Origin: Rivularia sp963920925
GTDB lineage: Bacteria; Cyanobacteriota; Cyanobacteriia; Cyanobacteriales; Nostocaceae
DNA: 64,000 bases
Assembly (NCBI RefSeq): GCF_963920925.1
Contig: NZ_CAWUDI010000002.1
Coordinates: 124,001-188,000, forward strand
Reading direction: 5' to 3'
The notes under the pieces are model-generated. The model made no database searches. It had not been told where the DNA came from and saw nothing but the letters and a program-made list of their open reading frames with translations. Each line of letters begins with the position of its first letter. Positions within the stretch are counted from its first letter, which is position 1. The position numbers were made by a program, and so were the translations under genes. Below are positions 35,199 through 44,121 of the stretch, piece after piece.

Positions 35199-37769
35199 AT
35201 GAATACTTCCGAAAAACTAATTTGGCTACAAGAGCGCACGGCTTTGGGAATTCTTGAAACCGAACCCTTAGAGGCGATCGCTCAAGTAATCGAAGAAAAA
35301 GTTATTCCAGAAAACGAGCGTTTATTTGAAGAAGAAACTCCACCGGATGCGCTCTACATTTTGTTAGAAGGCAAGCTCGAAAGCAATAGTAAAGATAAAA
35401 ATAATCTTACTTTCAATTGTGGTTTACTTGCTGGTGCGGTTATTAATCTGCAAGAGTTGGTTTTGGATGAGTTAACTAAATGTTCTGTTACAACTTTGAG
35501 CGAATGCCGTTTCTGGATAGTACCTGCTGAAAAATTCAAAGAATTAATTGCTAAATATCCGCAAATTCAAACGGCAATCTCTCGTGAATTAGCTCAAGAA
35601 GTTGCACAGCTAACATCCGCACTTAACAACGAACAAGAACGCTCTATTGCTTTGCGCCCTTATTTAGTTACTAAAGCACAACGGGGAGTTGTGGGGACAA
35701 GTCGTTATGCTGTAAAGTTGCGAGAACAAATCCGTGAAGCTGCCGACACTCGCGAATCTATATTGATATTTGGCGAACCTGGTTTAGAAAAAGATAATAT
35801 TGCTGCTCTAATCCACTTCGGATCTGATTTTCGCCGACAGCCGATTATTAAGGTAGATTGCGGCATTTTACAGACTAGCGGTGCGGATTTATTTGGACGT
35901 GTGGGGGGTAAACCGGGGTTGATTGCCTGGTTGGAGGAAGGTACTTTAATTCTAAATAATATTCAGGAAACGCCGCCGGAGTTATTACCAAAGTTAGCTG
36001 AGTTTATCGAAACTGGTATTTATAAGCCTACTACTCGCGAGGGACAACCAGAACCTGAAGCTTATAATAATCAAGCTCGCATTCTGATTATTTCAGAACA
36101 AACTCAGCCAATAATCCAAAAAGCGGTAGATAAAACTATCAAAGCTCCACCCGTGCGAGTGCGGAAGGGTGATATCAGAGCTATTGTTGAATATTATATT
36201 AGTCTTTACTGTCGTCAAGAAGGCATTCGCAAACCTAAAGTAACGCCGGAAGCTTTACGTAGATTGCAATCTTACGATTTTCCTGGAAATTTAAAGGAAT
36301 TGAAAAGCTTGGTAGAAAGGGCTATTGTCCAAGCTGATGAAGCCACAGAGTTAACAGAAGAAATATTTTGGTCAGCGGATACGAAGAAAAAACGGTTTCG
36401 CTTCAATTTATTAAATGCCTATCCGGGATTAAGAAAGTTTCTTCGTAGTTCGTGGTACCCAGATTGGATTAATTATGGTTTTACTTTATCAGCTTTTGCG
36501 GTTCTTATTGCCATTTTATTTCTTGGCCCGCAAACCAGAGACAAAAATTTTGGATTAAATCTATTTTGGGCTTGCTGGTGGCCATTTTTCCTATTTCTCT
36601 TCCCATTTTTAGGTCGGATTTGGTGTGCTTTCTGTCCGTTTATGATTTACGGTGAAGTTACGCAGAAATTATCTTTATGGTTGTTTCCTCGAAAACTTCA
36701 AAGTTGGCCAAGACATGAAGCAGAAAAATGGGGTGGATGGTTTTTATTCGCCATGTTTGCTCTAATTTTTCTCTGGGAAGAACTTTGGGATTTAGAAAAC
36801 ACTGCTTATTTGAGCGCTTGTTTGCTGTTATTAATTACCGCCGGAGCAATGATTTGCTCTGCTATATTTGAAAGACGGTTTTGGTGTCGCTATTTATGTC
36901 CCATCGGCGGCATGAATGGCTTGTTTGCTAAGTTATCAATGACGGAATTAAGAGCGCAGCAAGGTATTTGTTCTGCTAGCTGTACCACCTATCAATGTTA
37001 TAAAGGTGGGCCGCAAAAAGGTGAAGGTTTGGAAACAAATGGCTGTCCTTTATATTCTCATCCCGCACAGTTAGAAGATAACAAAGACTGCGTTTTATGC
37101 ATGACTTGTCTCAAAGCCTGTCCCCATCGCTCCGTTGAGTTTAATTTACGTCCTCCCGGCATCGAATTATGGACAACTCACGTACCGCATGGCTATGAAG
37201 TGGCGCTGTTATTTTTGCTTTTGGGGGGAGTGTATCTTCATCGCTTACCTGAAATTCAAGAAATTATCAAATTACAGTTAGACTTAAATAATTTTTGGCA
37301 GCATTCAGGTTTATCTTTGTTAGCTTTAATAATTCCCGCAGTTATTCCCTTTGCTGCTTATGGTTTAATGCAAATGTTTTATCGCTTTAACTGTTATCTA
37401 AAAAAGACAATATATCAACGTAGAAATTTAATTAAACCCAAACCTTTTGTAGAACTTGCTTACGGCTATTTACCATTAATATTAGGTGGTAGTTTAGCTC
37501 ATTATTTACGTTTGGGCTTAAACGAAGCAGGACGTATATTACCAGTAACTTTTGCTACTTTTGGTTTAAATGGCGCATCTTTACCAATATTAATAGCCCA
37601 CCCTGCGGTTATCGCTTTTTTGCAGGGTACTACCTTGATATTTTCCACATTATTAACGGTATTGCTAACGCAGAAAATCGCCCGTCAACCCTTACGCTGT
37701 CTGCTATGGCAACATTTAGCTTCTATCGGTTTAGCAGCAACTATGTGGGCAATAATCGTATCTCCTTAA
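35199..37769 (+). CDS. Fusion: cyclic-nucleotide-binding-like + degenerate NtrC-type AAA+ + membrane polyferredoxin
   Basis: The 856-residue protein starts at ATG 35199 (GAGGGGAA upstream; a frame from 35046 is less likely). Residues 10-145 look like a CNMP-binding beta roll (LFEEETPPDALYILLEGKLE). Residues 165-390 follow the sigma-54-activator AAA+ fold (GADLFGRVGG, GTLILNNIQETPPELL, FPGNLKELKSLVERA), but the Walker A is FGEPGLEKDN instead of GExGTGKE and GAFTGA is missing, so neither ATPase nor sigma-54 action is likely. From 425 come membrane spans with WCAFCP, WCRYLCPIGGMNG and Cys motifs CSASCTTYQC and CVLCMTCLKACP, as in NosR/CcoG. It is probably a regulated membrane electron carrier. 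Confidence 0.75.
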   Translation: MNTSEKLIWLQERTALGILETEPLEAIAQVIEEKVIPENERLFEEETPPDALYILLEGKLESNSKDKNNLTFNCGLLAGAVINLQELVLDELTKCSVTTLSECRFWIVPAEKFKELIAKYPQIQTAISRELAQEVAQLTSALNNEQERSIALRPYLVTKAQRGVVGTSRYAVKLREQIREAADTRESILIFGEPGLEKDNIAALIHFGSDFRRQPIIKVDCGILQTSGADLFGRVGGKPGLIAWLEEGTLILNNIQETPPELLPKLAEFIETGIYKPTTREGQPEPEAYNNQARILIISEQTQPIIQKAVDKTIKAPPVRVRKGDIRAIVEYYISLYCRQEGIRKPKVTPEALRRLQSYDFPGNLKELKSLVERAIVQADEATELTEEIFWSADTKKKRFRFNLLNAYPGLRKFLRSSWYPDWINYGFTLSAFAVLIAILFLGPQTRDKNFGLNLFWACWWPFFLFLFPFLGRIWCAFCPFMIYGEVTQKLSLWLFPRKLQSWPRHEAEKWGGWFLFAMFALIFLWEELWDLENTAYLSACLLLLITAGAMICSAIFERRFWCRYLCPIGGMNGLFAKLSMTELRAQQGICSASCTTYQCYKGGPQKGEGLETNGCPLYSHPAQLEDNKDCVLCMTCLKACPHRSVEFNLRPPGIELWTTHVPHGYEVALLFLLLGGVYLHRLPEIQEIIKLQLDLNNFWQHSGLSLLALIIPAVIPFAAYGLMQMFYRFNCYLKKTIYQRRNLIKPKPFVELAYGYLPLILGGSLAHYLRLGLNEAGRILPVTFATFGLNGASLPILIAHPAVIAFLQGTTLIFSTLLTVLLTQKIARQPLRCLLWQHLASIGLAATMWAIIVSP

Positions 37770-37799
37770 GCCATCTGTCTTCCTGACACAGTTTAGATA

Positions 37800-37884
37800 G
37801 ACTTACGCAAAGCTCCCCAATTTATCGGGGGGTTGGGGGGATCTTAATGCCGGGAATGAATTTATCGTTGCGGTTGCGTAAGTC
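37800..37884. mobile_element. MITE-like element with GACTTACGCAA terminal inverted repeats
   Basis: GACTTACGCAA (37800-37810) and TTGCGTAAGTC (37874-37884) are exact 11-base inverted ends around a 63-base non-coding core that includes a CCCCAATTTATCGGGGGG hairpin. Ends of this type are familiar from cyanobacterial IS5-group and MITE elements. No transposase is encoded. Confidence 0.7.
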
Positions 37885-38704
37885 CTGTTTAGATAATAAA
37901 CTTAATATCTCACTAATCCTCTACCATTAGAATAGTGGTGTTGTCATCAGGGGTCTTACCCAGCATTATTATATGTTTTAGAAAGCCGTTTCACGCTGAA
38001 GTTGATACAGTAATGACGTTCAGCTTCACATTTGTTTGATAGAATAATATAATATCTTTAATAAAAATTAATAATTTTTACGTAAAATTTATGTAATTCC
38101 ATTTATACTAAGGAAACAAAATATAAAATTACATCTATTAGTGAGTATTCTAAGACTTACGAAAAACACTAACGAATTACTTAATATCTAAATGTAAAGG
38201 TAGCTAAAATTTATTATTGAATCAGTTATTTGTCTCATGTAGATAAAAGGAAACTATTATTAAAAAAGCAAAGTCTTAGAAATTGTATTAAAGATATAGC
38301 TTTGATTTCTCTTAAAGTGTTCCATTAAATCAAAGCGCTAAAATCGGCTAGTAATTCTTTAATCTGATGACTTATTTGTCATTAGATTTGTCGTCGTTAT
38401 AAAAGTGGCGCAAAGTCATCAAACGAACTTTCAAGATTATACTATCGTTGATTTTTTTCTCTGTTATCAGTGGTTTTAGAATAATTTGACATTTTGTTTT
38501 TCAATATATTTGGCATACACATGAGTAAATTAGGTATCATAAAAAATTTCCTAACCTAATTTGTCTTTAAATGCCTATTTTTTGATTGCCAATTGACGCG
38601 GATGTTATCAAAGGTGCTTAAGCAAAGCTTTTTCCTTTTTTAGTAATAAAAGCTTTAGCAATAAATATCTAAACTTTGGCTAATATTTAAAGGCAATAAG
38701 TAAT
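37885..38704. other. Long AT-rich intergenic region upstream of the polysaccharide operon
   Basis: This 820-base stretch is strongly AT-rich with frequent stops in every frame. It has no spacer repeats of the usual kinds and no gene that I can support. It probably holds the promoter and untranslated leader of the three-gene operon starting at 38705. A short upstream AATATTTAAAGGCAATAAGTAAT leads directly to the ATG without a strong ribosome-binding site. Confidence 0.45.
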
Positions 38705-39916
38705 ATGAAAAAACACTTAAGCGAACTTGCTATTTTTGGTGGTATACCTGCTTTTACAGAAAAGTTACACGTAAATCGTCCTAACATTGGTTCTAAGCAA
38801 ATTTTGCTGCAACGTATCAACGATATTTTAGATAGTAAATGGTTATCAAATAACGGAGTTTTAGTACAAGAATTCGAGCAGCATATAGCTTCATTAGTAA
38901 AAGTAAAACACTGCATTGCTACCTGTAATGCCACTACAGGCTTAGAAATTGCTATCAAAGCTTGCGAACTTACGGGTGAAGTTATCATTCCATCATTTAC
39001 TTTTGTCGCTACGGCTCATGCTTTGCAATGGCTAGGAATTGAGCCGATTTTCTGCGATGTCGATCCCAGTACTCATAATATAGATCCACAAAAAATAGAG
39101 GCATTAATTACAGCAAAAACTACAGCAATAATGGGGGTACATTTATGGGGACGAGGATGTGATGTTGAAGCACTTGCAGAAATTGCTCGTCGCCATAACT
39201 TAAAACTTTTATTCGATGCTGCTCATGCTTTTGGATGTTCTTATAAAGGGCAAACGATCGGTAATTTTGGCAATGTAGAAGTATTTAGTTTTAATGCAAC
39301 CAAATTTTGTAACAGTTTTGAAGGTGGTGCAATTGTTACAAACGATTCGGAATTAGCCAAAAAAATTCGGTTAATGAAGAATTTTGGTTTTAGCAATTAC
39401 GATTGTGTTGACTCCATTGGCATCAACGGCAAAATGAGTGAAGTATCTGCCGCTATGGGGTTGACATCATTAGAGAGTATGGAAGATTTTATTAGTATTA
39501 ACCGAAAAAATTACAAAAAATATCAACATGAATTATCAAATATACCCGGTGTAAATTTAATAACTTACGATGAAAAGGAACGTTGTAATTATCAATACAT
39601 AGTTGTAGAAATAGACGAATTAATAACCCGAATAAGCCGCGACAAAATTTATGAAATTTTGTGGGCAGAAAATATAATCGCAAGACGTTACTTTTATCCT
39701 GGTTGTCATCAAATGGAACCCTATCGCTCTCGTATTGCTGACATGGGTTTGATGTTAACTAATACCAGGAATTTAGCAAGCAGAGTACTAGCATTACCTA
39801 CGGGTACGGCAATAGGAAGTAAAGAAATCGGTAAAATATGTCAAGTTTTAAGGCTTGCAACATCAGGGGGAAATCTAATCAATGAAAAGCTCTACCAAAA
39901 TCTTCATGCCTGCTAA
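38705..39916 (+). CDS. DegT/DnrJ/EryC1-type sugar aminotransferase
   Basis: The 403-residue protein has the fold-I PLP sugar aminotransferase pattern: WLSNNGVLVQEFEQ at the start, CNATTGLEIAIKA (about 74-86), EVIIPSFTFVATAHAL, LLFDAAHAFGCSYKG (about 168-182) and the Schiff-base lysine K200 in FNATKFCNSFEGG. Such enzymes transfer an amino group from glutamate to a keto-sugar nucleotide; the closest resemblance is to VioA-like dTDP-4-keto-6-deoxyglucose aminotransferases, by memory only. It is the first gene of a tight operon and overlaps the glycosyltransferase gene by 35 bases, suggesting synthesis and transfer of an amino sugar on a surface glycan. Confidence 0.88.
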   Translation: MKKHLSELAIFGGIPAFTEKLHVNRPNIGSKQILLQRINDILDSKWLSNNGVLVQEFEQHIASLVKVKHCIATCNATTGLEIAIKACELTGEVIIPSFTFVATAHALQWLGIEPIFCDVDPSTHNIDPQKIEALITAKTTAIMGVHLWGRGCDVEALAEIARRHNLKLLFDAAHAFGCSYKGQTIGNFGNVEVFSFNATKFCNSFEGGAIVTNDSELAKKIRLMKNFGFSNYDCVDSIGINGKMSEVSAAMGLTSLESMEDFISINRKNYKKYQHELSNIPGVNLITYDEKERCNYQYIVVEIDELITRISRDKIYEILWAENIIARRYFYPGCHQMEPYRSRIADMGLMLTNTRNLASRVLALPTGTAIGSKEIGKICQVLRLATSGGNLINEKLYQNLHAC

Positions 39917-40925
39917 CAATGATTCGCAATTTGACAAAAATCAAATCAAAGTTAGTGTATCTCTCGTCACTTTTAACCATGAAAAATTTATTGCACAAGC
40001 GATAGAAAGTATACTGTTGCAAGAAGTAGATTTTTATTATGAAATCATCATAGGTGAAGATTTTTCTAGCGATAAAACGCGGGAGATTGTTGTTGATTAT
40101 CAAAAACAGTATCCAGATAAAATTCGCTTAATATTACCAGAAGAAAACTTGGGCTGCTACGGGCAAAAGATTTTTGTACAAACGCTTCAAGCTTCTAGGG
40201 GCGAGTATATTGCGATTCTAGATGGGGATGACTATTGGAATTCTCCCTACAAGCTACAGCAACAGGTAGATTTTTTAGATAACCATCCAGAATGTGCAAT
40301 TTGTTTTCATGATGTGACAACAATTTTTGAGGATAAAGCTGGGCTATCTCAGAGATATAACAATTTTGAACCACAGAGATTTTCCGATGTTGAAAATATC
40401 TTAAAAAGTAACTTTATACCAACCTGTTCGACTTTATATAGAAGAGGTTTGTTTGCTGAATTTCCAGAATGGTACTGCGACACAGTTTGTGGAGATTGGG
40501 TACTGCACGTACTGAATGCAAGACATGGAAAAATCGGCTACATCAACAAATCCTTGGGAGTTTATCGAGTACATAGCAACGGCTTATTTAGCAGTATGAG
40601 AAAAATACAGCAGCTAAAAGAAGCCATCAAATGTTACAAGCTGCTGAATGAATACTTGAATTTTGAATACAACTATATAATTCAATCGGAAATAATTTAC
40701 CGTTATTTAACTTGCTTTGCGATTTATCAGCAGGAAAGAAATTTAGCCAAACAGAAACAATACGCGAACAAATTAATCCGAACTTTAGTTAGTTATCCAC
40801 TAATTAGCTTTACGGCAATTTTTAAATTTATTAAGAGAAGCATGATTAATAAACTTAGCTTACACAAATGGCGGATAAAAAAGCAGAAGCTTAAACTGCT
40901 CACCCATGAATATTCAAGTAATTGA
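39882..40925 (+). CDS. Family 2 glycosyltransferase
   Basis: The 347-residue protein has an N-terminal GT-A fold: VSVSLVTFNHEKFIAQAIESIL (about 26-47), IIIGEDFSSDKTREIV, and the metal-binding region AILDGDDYWNSPYKLQQQ (about 110-127). A C-terminal helical part is rich in Lys and Tyr. It is probably cytosolic, adding a sugar to a lipid-linked or protein acceptor. The start at 39882 overlaps the aminotransferase gene; an ATG at 39906 is an alternative that reduces overlap. Its end overlaps the next gene by 20 bases, so all three are likely translationally coupled. Donor and acceptor cannot be read. Confidence 0.88.
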   Translation: MKSSTKIFMPANNDSQFDKNQIKVSVSLVTFNHEKFIAQAIESILLQEVDFYYEIIIGEDFSSDKTREIVVDYQKQYPDKIRLILPEENLGCYGQKIFVQTLQASRGEYIAILDGDDYWNSPYKLQQQVDFLDNHPECAICFHDVTTIFEDKAGLSQRYNNFEPQRFSDVENILKSNFIPTCSTLYRRGLFAEFPEWYCDTVCGDWVLHVLNARHGKIGYINKSLGVYRVHSNGLFSSMRKIQQLKEAIKCYKLLNEYLNFEYNYIIQSEIIYRYLTCFAIYQQERNLAKQKQYANKLIRTLVSYPLISFTAIFKFIKRSMINKLSLHKWRIKKQKLKLLTHEYSSN

Positions 40926-41970
40926 TAGCCAAAATCCCTTATGGCTGCAAACATTGCATAAACTCAGGTATGATATTTACCATTTACCAGAATATGCACG
41001 TTTAGAAGCCAAAAGAACATCATCTGATTCGGAAGCTTTTATAGCCATAGATGGTGACAAAATATTTTTCTTACCTTTCTTAGTCCGTTCCTGCAATGAC
41101 ATATTAGGATCAATTGCACAAAACTATTCTGATGTAATATCACCCTATGGTTATCCCGGTGTTTTATTAAGTGAAGCAGCAGTAAATACTCCTAATTTTA
41201 CGGATTTTGCTCTCAAAGAATTAAATTATTATTTTAAAACTCAGGGTATATGCTCGGCATTTTTTCAACTGCATCCTATTTTAAGTAATAAATTCAGTCA
41301 AATATTTTCACGAGAAACTGTTAATAAGATTGGTGAAACAATTTCCATTAATTTAAAACTTTCAGAGTCCCAAATTTGGGCAAATACCAGAAAAGGTCAT
41401 AAAAGCACTATTAACAAATGTAAGCGACTAGGTTTTACGGCAAGAATGGTAAATTTAGTCGAATACGCCGAGAAATTTAGAGCGATTTATGAGGAAACTA
41501 TGAATCGCGTCGCAGCCAAAAAGTCCTATTACTTTGATCGAGAATATTTTTTAGACTTACAAAAGTTAGATGGAAATATACATTTGTGCTTAGTAGAATT
41601 AGAATCAGAAATTGCTTCAGCCTGTATATTTTTTGAATGCGGTGGAATAGTTCAAGCCCATTTAGGGGGAACCAAAAACAAATTTTTACAGCAGTCTCCA
41701 TTCAATTACTTATTAGACTACGTTAGATATTGGGCAAAGCAACGCGGTAACGAATTGATGCATATAGGAAGTGGTGTCGGCGGAACAAAAGACAGCTTGT
41801 ATCACTTCAAAGCAGGTTTTTCTAAACAAAGACACGATTGGTTTGCACTGCGATTGATTCCAGATAGGGAAAAATATAATTACCTAACTCATCTGCGAGC
41901 AGAATCTCTAAATACCAGAGTTGAGAAACTGTTTGAGTCGAGTTTCTTTCCTGCTTATCGCTCAAGTTGA
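40906..41970 (+). CDS. FemAB/BioF2-like GNAT-superfamily acyltransferase
   Basis: The 354-residue protein resembles the FemAB-related acetyltransferases (Acetyltransf_6 type): two GNAT-like halves, an N-terminal WLQTLHKLRYDIYHLPEYARLEA and a C-terminal block with RKGHKSTINKCKRLGF, LCLVELESEIASACIFFECGG and GNELMHIGSGVGG.KDSLYHFKAGFS. Members transfer acyl or aminoacyl groups to amino sugars or peptides. As third gene after a sugar aminotransferase and glycosyltransferase, N-acylation of the amino sugar is a reasonable inference. It overlaps the upstream gene by 20 bases. The stop codon is followed by a palindromic GATCCCCC repeat. Confidence 0.78.
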   Translation: MNIQVIDSQNPLWLQTLHKLRYDIYHLPEYARLEAKRTSSDSEAFIAIDGDKIFFLPFLVRSCNDILGSIAQNYSDVISPYGYPGVLLSEAAVNTPNFTDFALKELNYYFKTQGICSAFFQLHPILSNKFSQIFSRETVNKIGETISINLKLSESQIWANTRKGHKSTINKCKRLGFTARMVNLVEYAEKFRAIYEETMNRVAAKKSYYFDREYFLDLQKLDGNIHLCLVELESEIASACIFFECGGIVQAHLGGTKNKFLQQSPFNYLLDYVRYWAKQRGNELMHIGSGVGGTKDSLYHFKAGFSKQRHDWFALRLIPDREKYNYLTHLRAESLNTRVEKLFESSFFPAYRSS

Positions 41971-42002
41971 GGGGCTTTGTAAAGTTGCTCTATAACGTTT
42001 CG

Positions 42003-42078
42003 ATCCCCCCTAGCCCCCCTTTTTAAGGGGGGAATAGGAGTTAAAGTCCCTCCTTTTTACCGGGGGATTTAGGGGGAT
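42003..42078. repeat. GATCCCCC-type palindromic repeat
   Basis: GATCCCCCCTA (42003) is inverted with TAGGGGGAT (ending about 42078). Inner hairpins are CCCCCCTT/AAGGGGGG (42014-42032) and CCCTCC...GGGGG. The same type occurs at 11256-11289. It may end transcription of the glycan operon. Confidence 0.6.
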
Positions 42079-42298
42079 AGAGCCGAGATGTGTATACAGG
42101 TTAGGGTTGAGGAGATGGGAAGATGGGGGGAAATAATTACTTATTCGCTACTCCTAACCACTAACCACTAACAACTAACAACTTTTTAATATCGTTCGTT
42201 CGGCTACAGTTCTTTTGGGTATAAGCGATCAAGAATGTGAATATGTGAATAAACGCTTTGAATCTTGCAGCTTTTCGGATCAATTTTGCTGCTTTTAT

Positions 42299-43993
42299 AT
42301 GAAACCCAGAATCATTGTTTGTAGTTTAGGACGCACCGGATATAAAATATTTCGTTTGCTCAGACAGCAGGGAGCGTTAGTTGTTGGTATTCACCATCAA
42401 GCGCTTTCTGGCGAAAGGGCTGGAGATGTGATTGTTGGCGATTTACACGCGGCTAGTACTCTGAAAGCGGCAGGAATTCAGCAAGCTAATACTTTAGTTA
42501 TTGCTGGAGGAGATGACGCATTAAATTTGTGGATTGTTATGCAAGCGCGGGTGCTTAATCCCCGCATTCGGATAATTAATCGCTTTTTTAATACTAGTTT
42601 GGGCGAACGTTTGGACTATACTTTGCCAGATCATTTAAGTATGAGTGTTGCGGGTTTGGCTGCACCAGTGTTTAGTTTTGCCGCACTCGGAAATAAAGCG
42701 ATCGGACAAATTAAATTATTTAAACAAACTTGGCCGATACACGAAGAATATATTCATCAATATCACCCTTGGAACGGTCGCAAACTCAATGAGTTATGGG
42801 AAGATCGTTCGCGGATGCTGATCTATTACTTACCCGTCGAGGACGATTTAGATTTAGTTTCGGCAGTCATGTCAGGGCACGAACTTCAAAAAGGCGATCG
42901 CCTGATTGTAGGTACTCAACCCCAAGTGCGTAGAAGCCGCAAATCATTAATTACAAAACTGCTCAAAGTCTTAACGAATTTACGGCAATTTAGACATCAT
43001 GCTCAATCGGTGTTAGTAGGAGCGATGTTGTTAATGATGATTATTTCATTAGCAACTCTTACTTATGTATCTACCGAGCTAAATATGTCGGTTATCGATG
43101 CCCTATATTTTTCTGTAGGTATGATTACTGGCGCAGGTGGTAACGAAAAAGTAGTAGAACAGGCTCCCGACAGCGTTAAGATATTCACCGTGATCATGAT
43201 GTTAGTGGGAGCGGCAATATTTGGTATTTGGTATGCCTTGCTCAACGATTTTGTCTTGGGAACCCGTTTCAAACAGTTTTGGGATGCAGCCAGAATACCT
43301 CGCCGCAATCACTACATCGTCTGCGGATTGGGTGGTATTGGCATAAAAATTGTTCAGCAACTTTACAATAACGGACAAGAGGTTGTAGTAGTTGAACCAA
43401 ACACCAACGGTAAATTCGTCAATACTGCTCGCAGTTTAGGTATTCCCACAATTCATGCTGATGCCAGCTTCCCCGAAACTCTAAAATCTTGCAATGTCAC
43501 AACTGCTGCTGCTTTAATTGCCGTTACTGGTAACGATGCGACTAACGTAGAAATCGCTCTCAAAGCCAAAGGATTATCACCCAAAATTACCGTAGTAGTA
43601 AATTATGCCGACCCCGACTTTGCCCGCATGGCACAGGAAGTATTTGATTTCGAGGCAGTATTAAGCCCCGCAGAACTTGCCGCTCCAGCATTTGCCGCCG
43701 CAGCTTTAGGCGGTAGAATTCTCGGCAACGGTATCACCGCAGATAGTTTATGGGTAGCTTTTGCAACAATAATTACACCATCCCATCCATTTTGCGGTCA
43801 AAGAGTCAAAGAAGCAGCCATGTCTGCCGATTTTGTACCTTTATACGTAGAAACCAACTCTCAAACCATCCACGGTTGGGAATTACTCGAAACCTCTTTG
43901 AGCGGTGGAGATATGCTGTACTTAACAATGCCCGCAACTCGCCTGTATCAATTGTGGCGCTACACTCCTAAGATTGATGCTGTTAGTTATTAG
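42299..43993 (+). CDS. RCK/TrkA-N dual-domain channel-like protein with atypical pore
   Basis: From the ATG at 42299 (564 residues): a first NAD-binding RCK domain (IIVCSLGRTGYKIFRLL, residues 3-19), a two-span channel region at about 240-325 (SVLVGAMLLMMIISLATLTYV; IFTVIMMLVGAAIFGIWYALL) with pore segment SVGMITGAGGNE, and a second RCK domain (HYIVCGLGGIGIKIVQQL, about 338-355) with an extra C-terminal part. K+ channels carry TVGYG at the pore; here the equivalent is GMITGAGGNE, so ion selectivity may differ. RCK domains bind nucleotides and gate channels. An in-frame ATG at 42215 adds 28 residues not fitting the family. Confidence 0.82.
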   Translation: MKPRIIVCSLGRTGYKIFRLLRQQGALVVGIHHQALSGERAGDVIVGDLHAASTLKAAGIQQANTLVIAGGDDALNLWIVMQARVLNPRIRIINRFFNTSLGERLDYTLPDHLSMSVAGLAAPVFSFAALGNKAIGQIKLFKQTWPIHEEYIHQYHPWNGRKLNELWEDRSRMLIYYLPVEDDLDLVSAVMSGHELQKGDRLIVGTQPQVRRSRKSLITKLLKVLTNLRQFRHHAQSVLVGAMLLMMIISLATLTYVSTELNMSVIDALYFSVGMITGAGGNEKVVEQAPDSVKIFTVIMMLVGAAIFGIWYALLNDFVLGTRFKQFWDAARIPRRNHYIVCGLGGIGIKIVQQLYNNGQEVVVVEPNTNGKFVNTARSLGIPTIHADASFPETLKSCNVTTAAALIAVTGNDATNVEIALKAKGLSPKITVVVNYADPDFARMAQEVFDFEAVLSPAELAAPAFAAAALGGRILGNGITADSLWVAFATIITPSHPFCGQRVKEAAMSADFVPLYVETNSQTIHGWELLETSLSGGDMLYLTMPATRLYQLWRYTPKIDAVSY

Positions 43994-43995
43994 TT

Positions 43996-44035
43996 GGAGA
44001 TGGGGAGATGGGGAGATGGGGAGATGGGGAGACAA
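43996..44035. repeat. Octamer tandem repeat (GGAGATGG)4
   Basis: Four GGAGATGG units followed by GGAGACAAGG lie directly after the channel gene stop codon. Related GGAGATGG/GAGACAAG octamers recur at 16538 and 59480-59530. Confidence 0.85.
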
Positions 44036-44121
44036 GGGAAATATTTATTCTTCAATTCCTAACTCTTAACTCTTTTAATCTAAAATCTAAAATCTAAAAC
44101 TCTTCACTGTTAACTCCTCAT

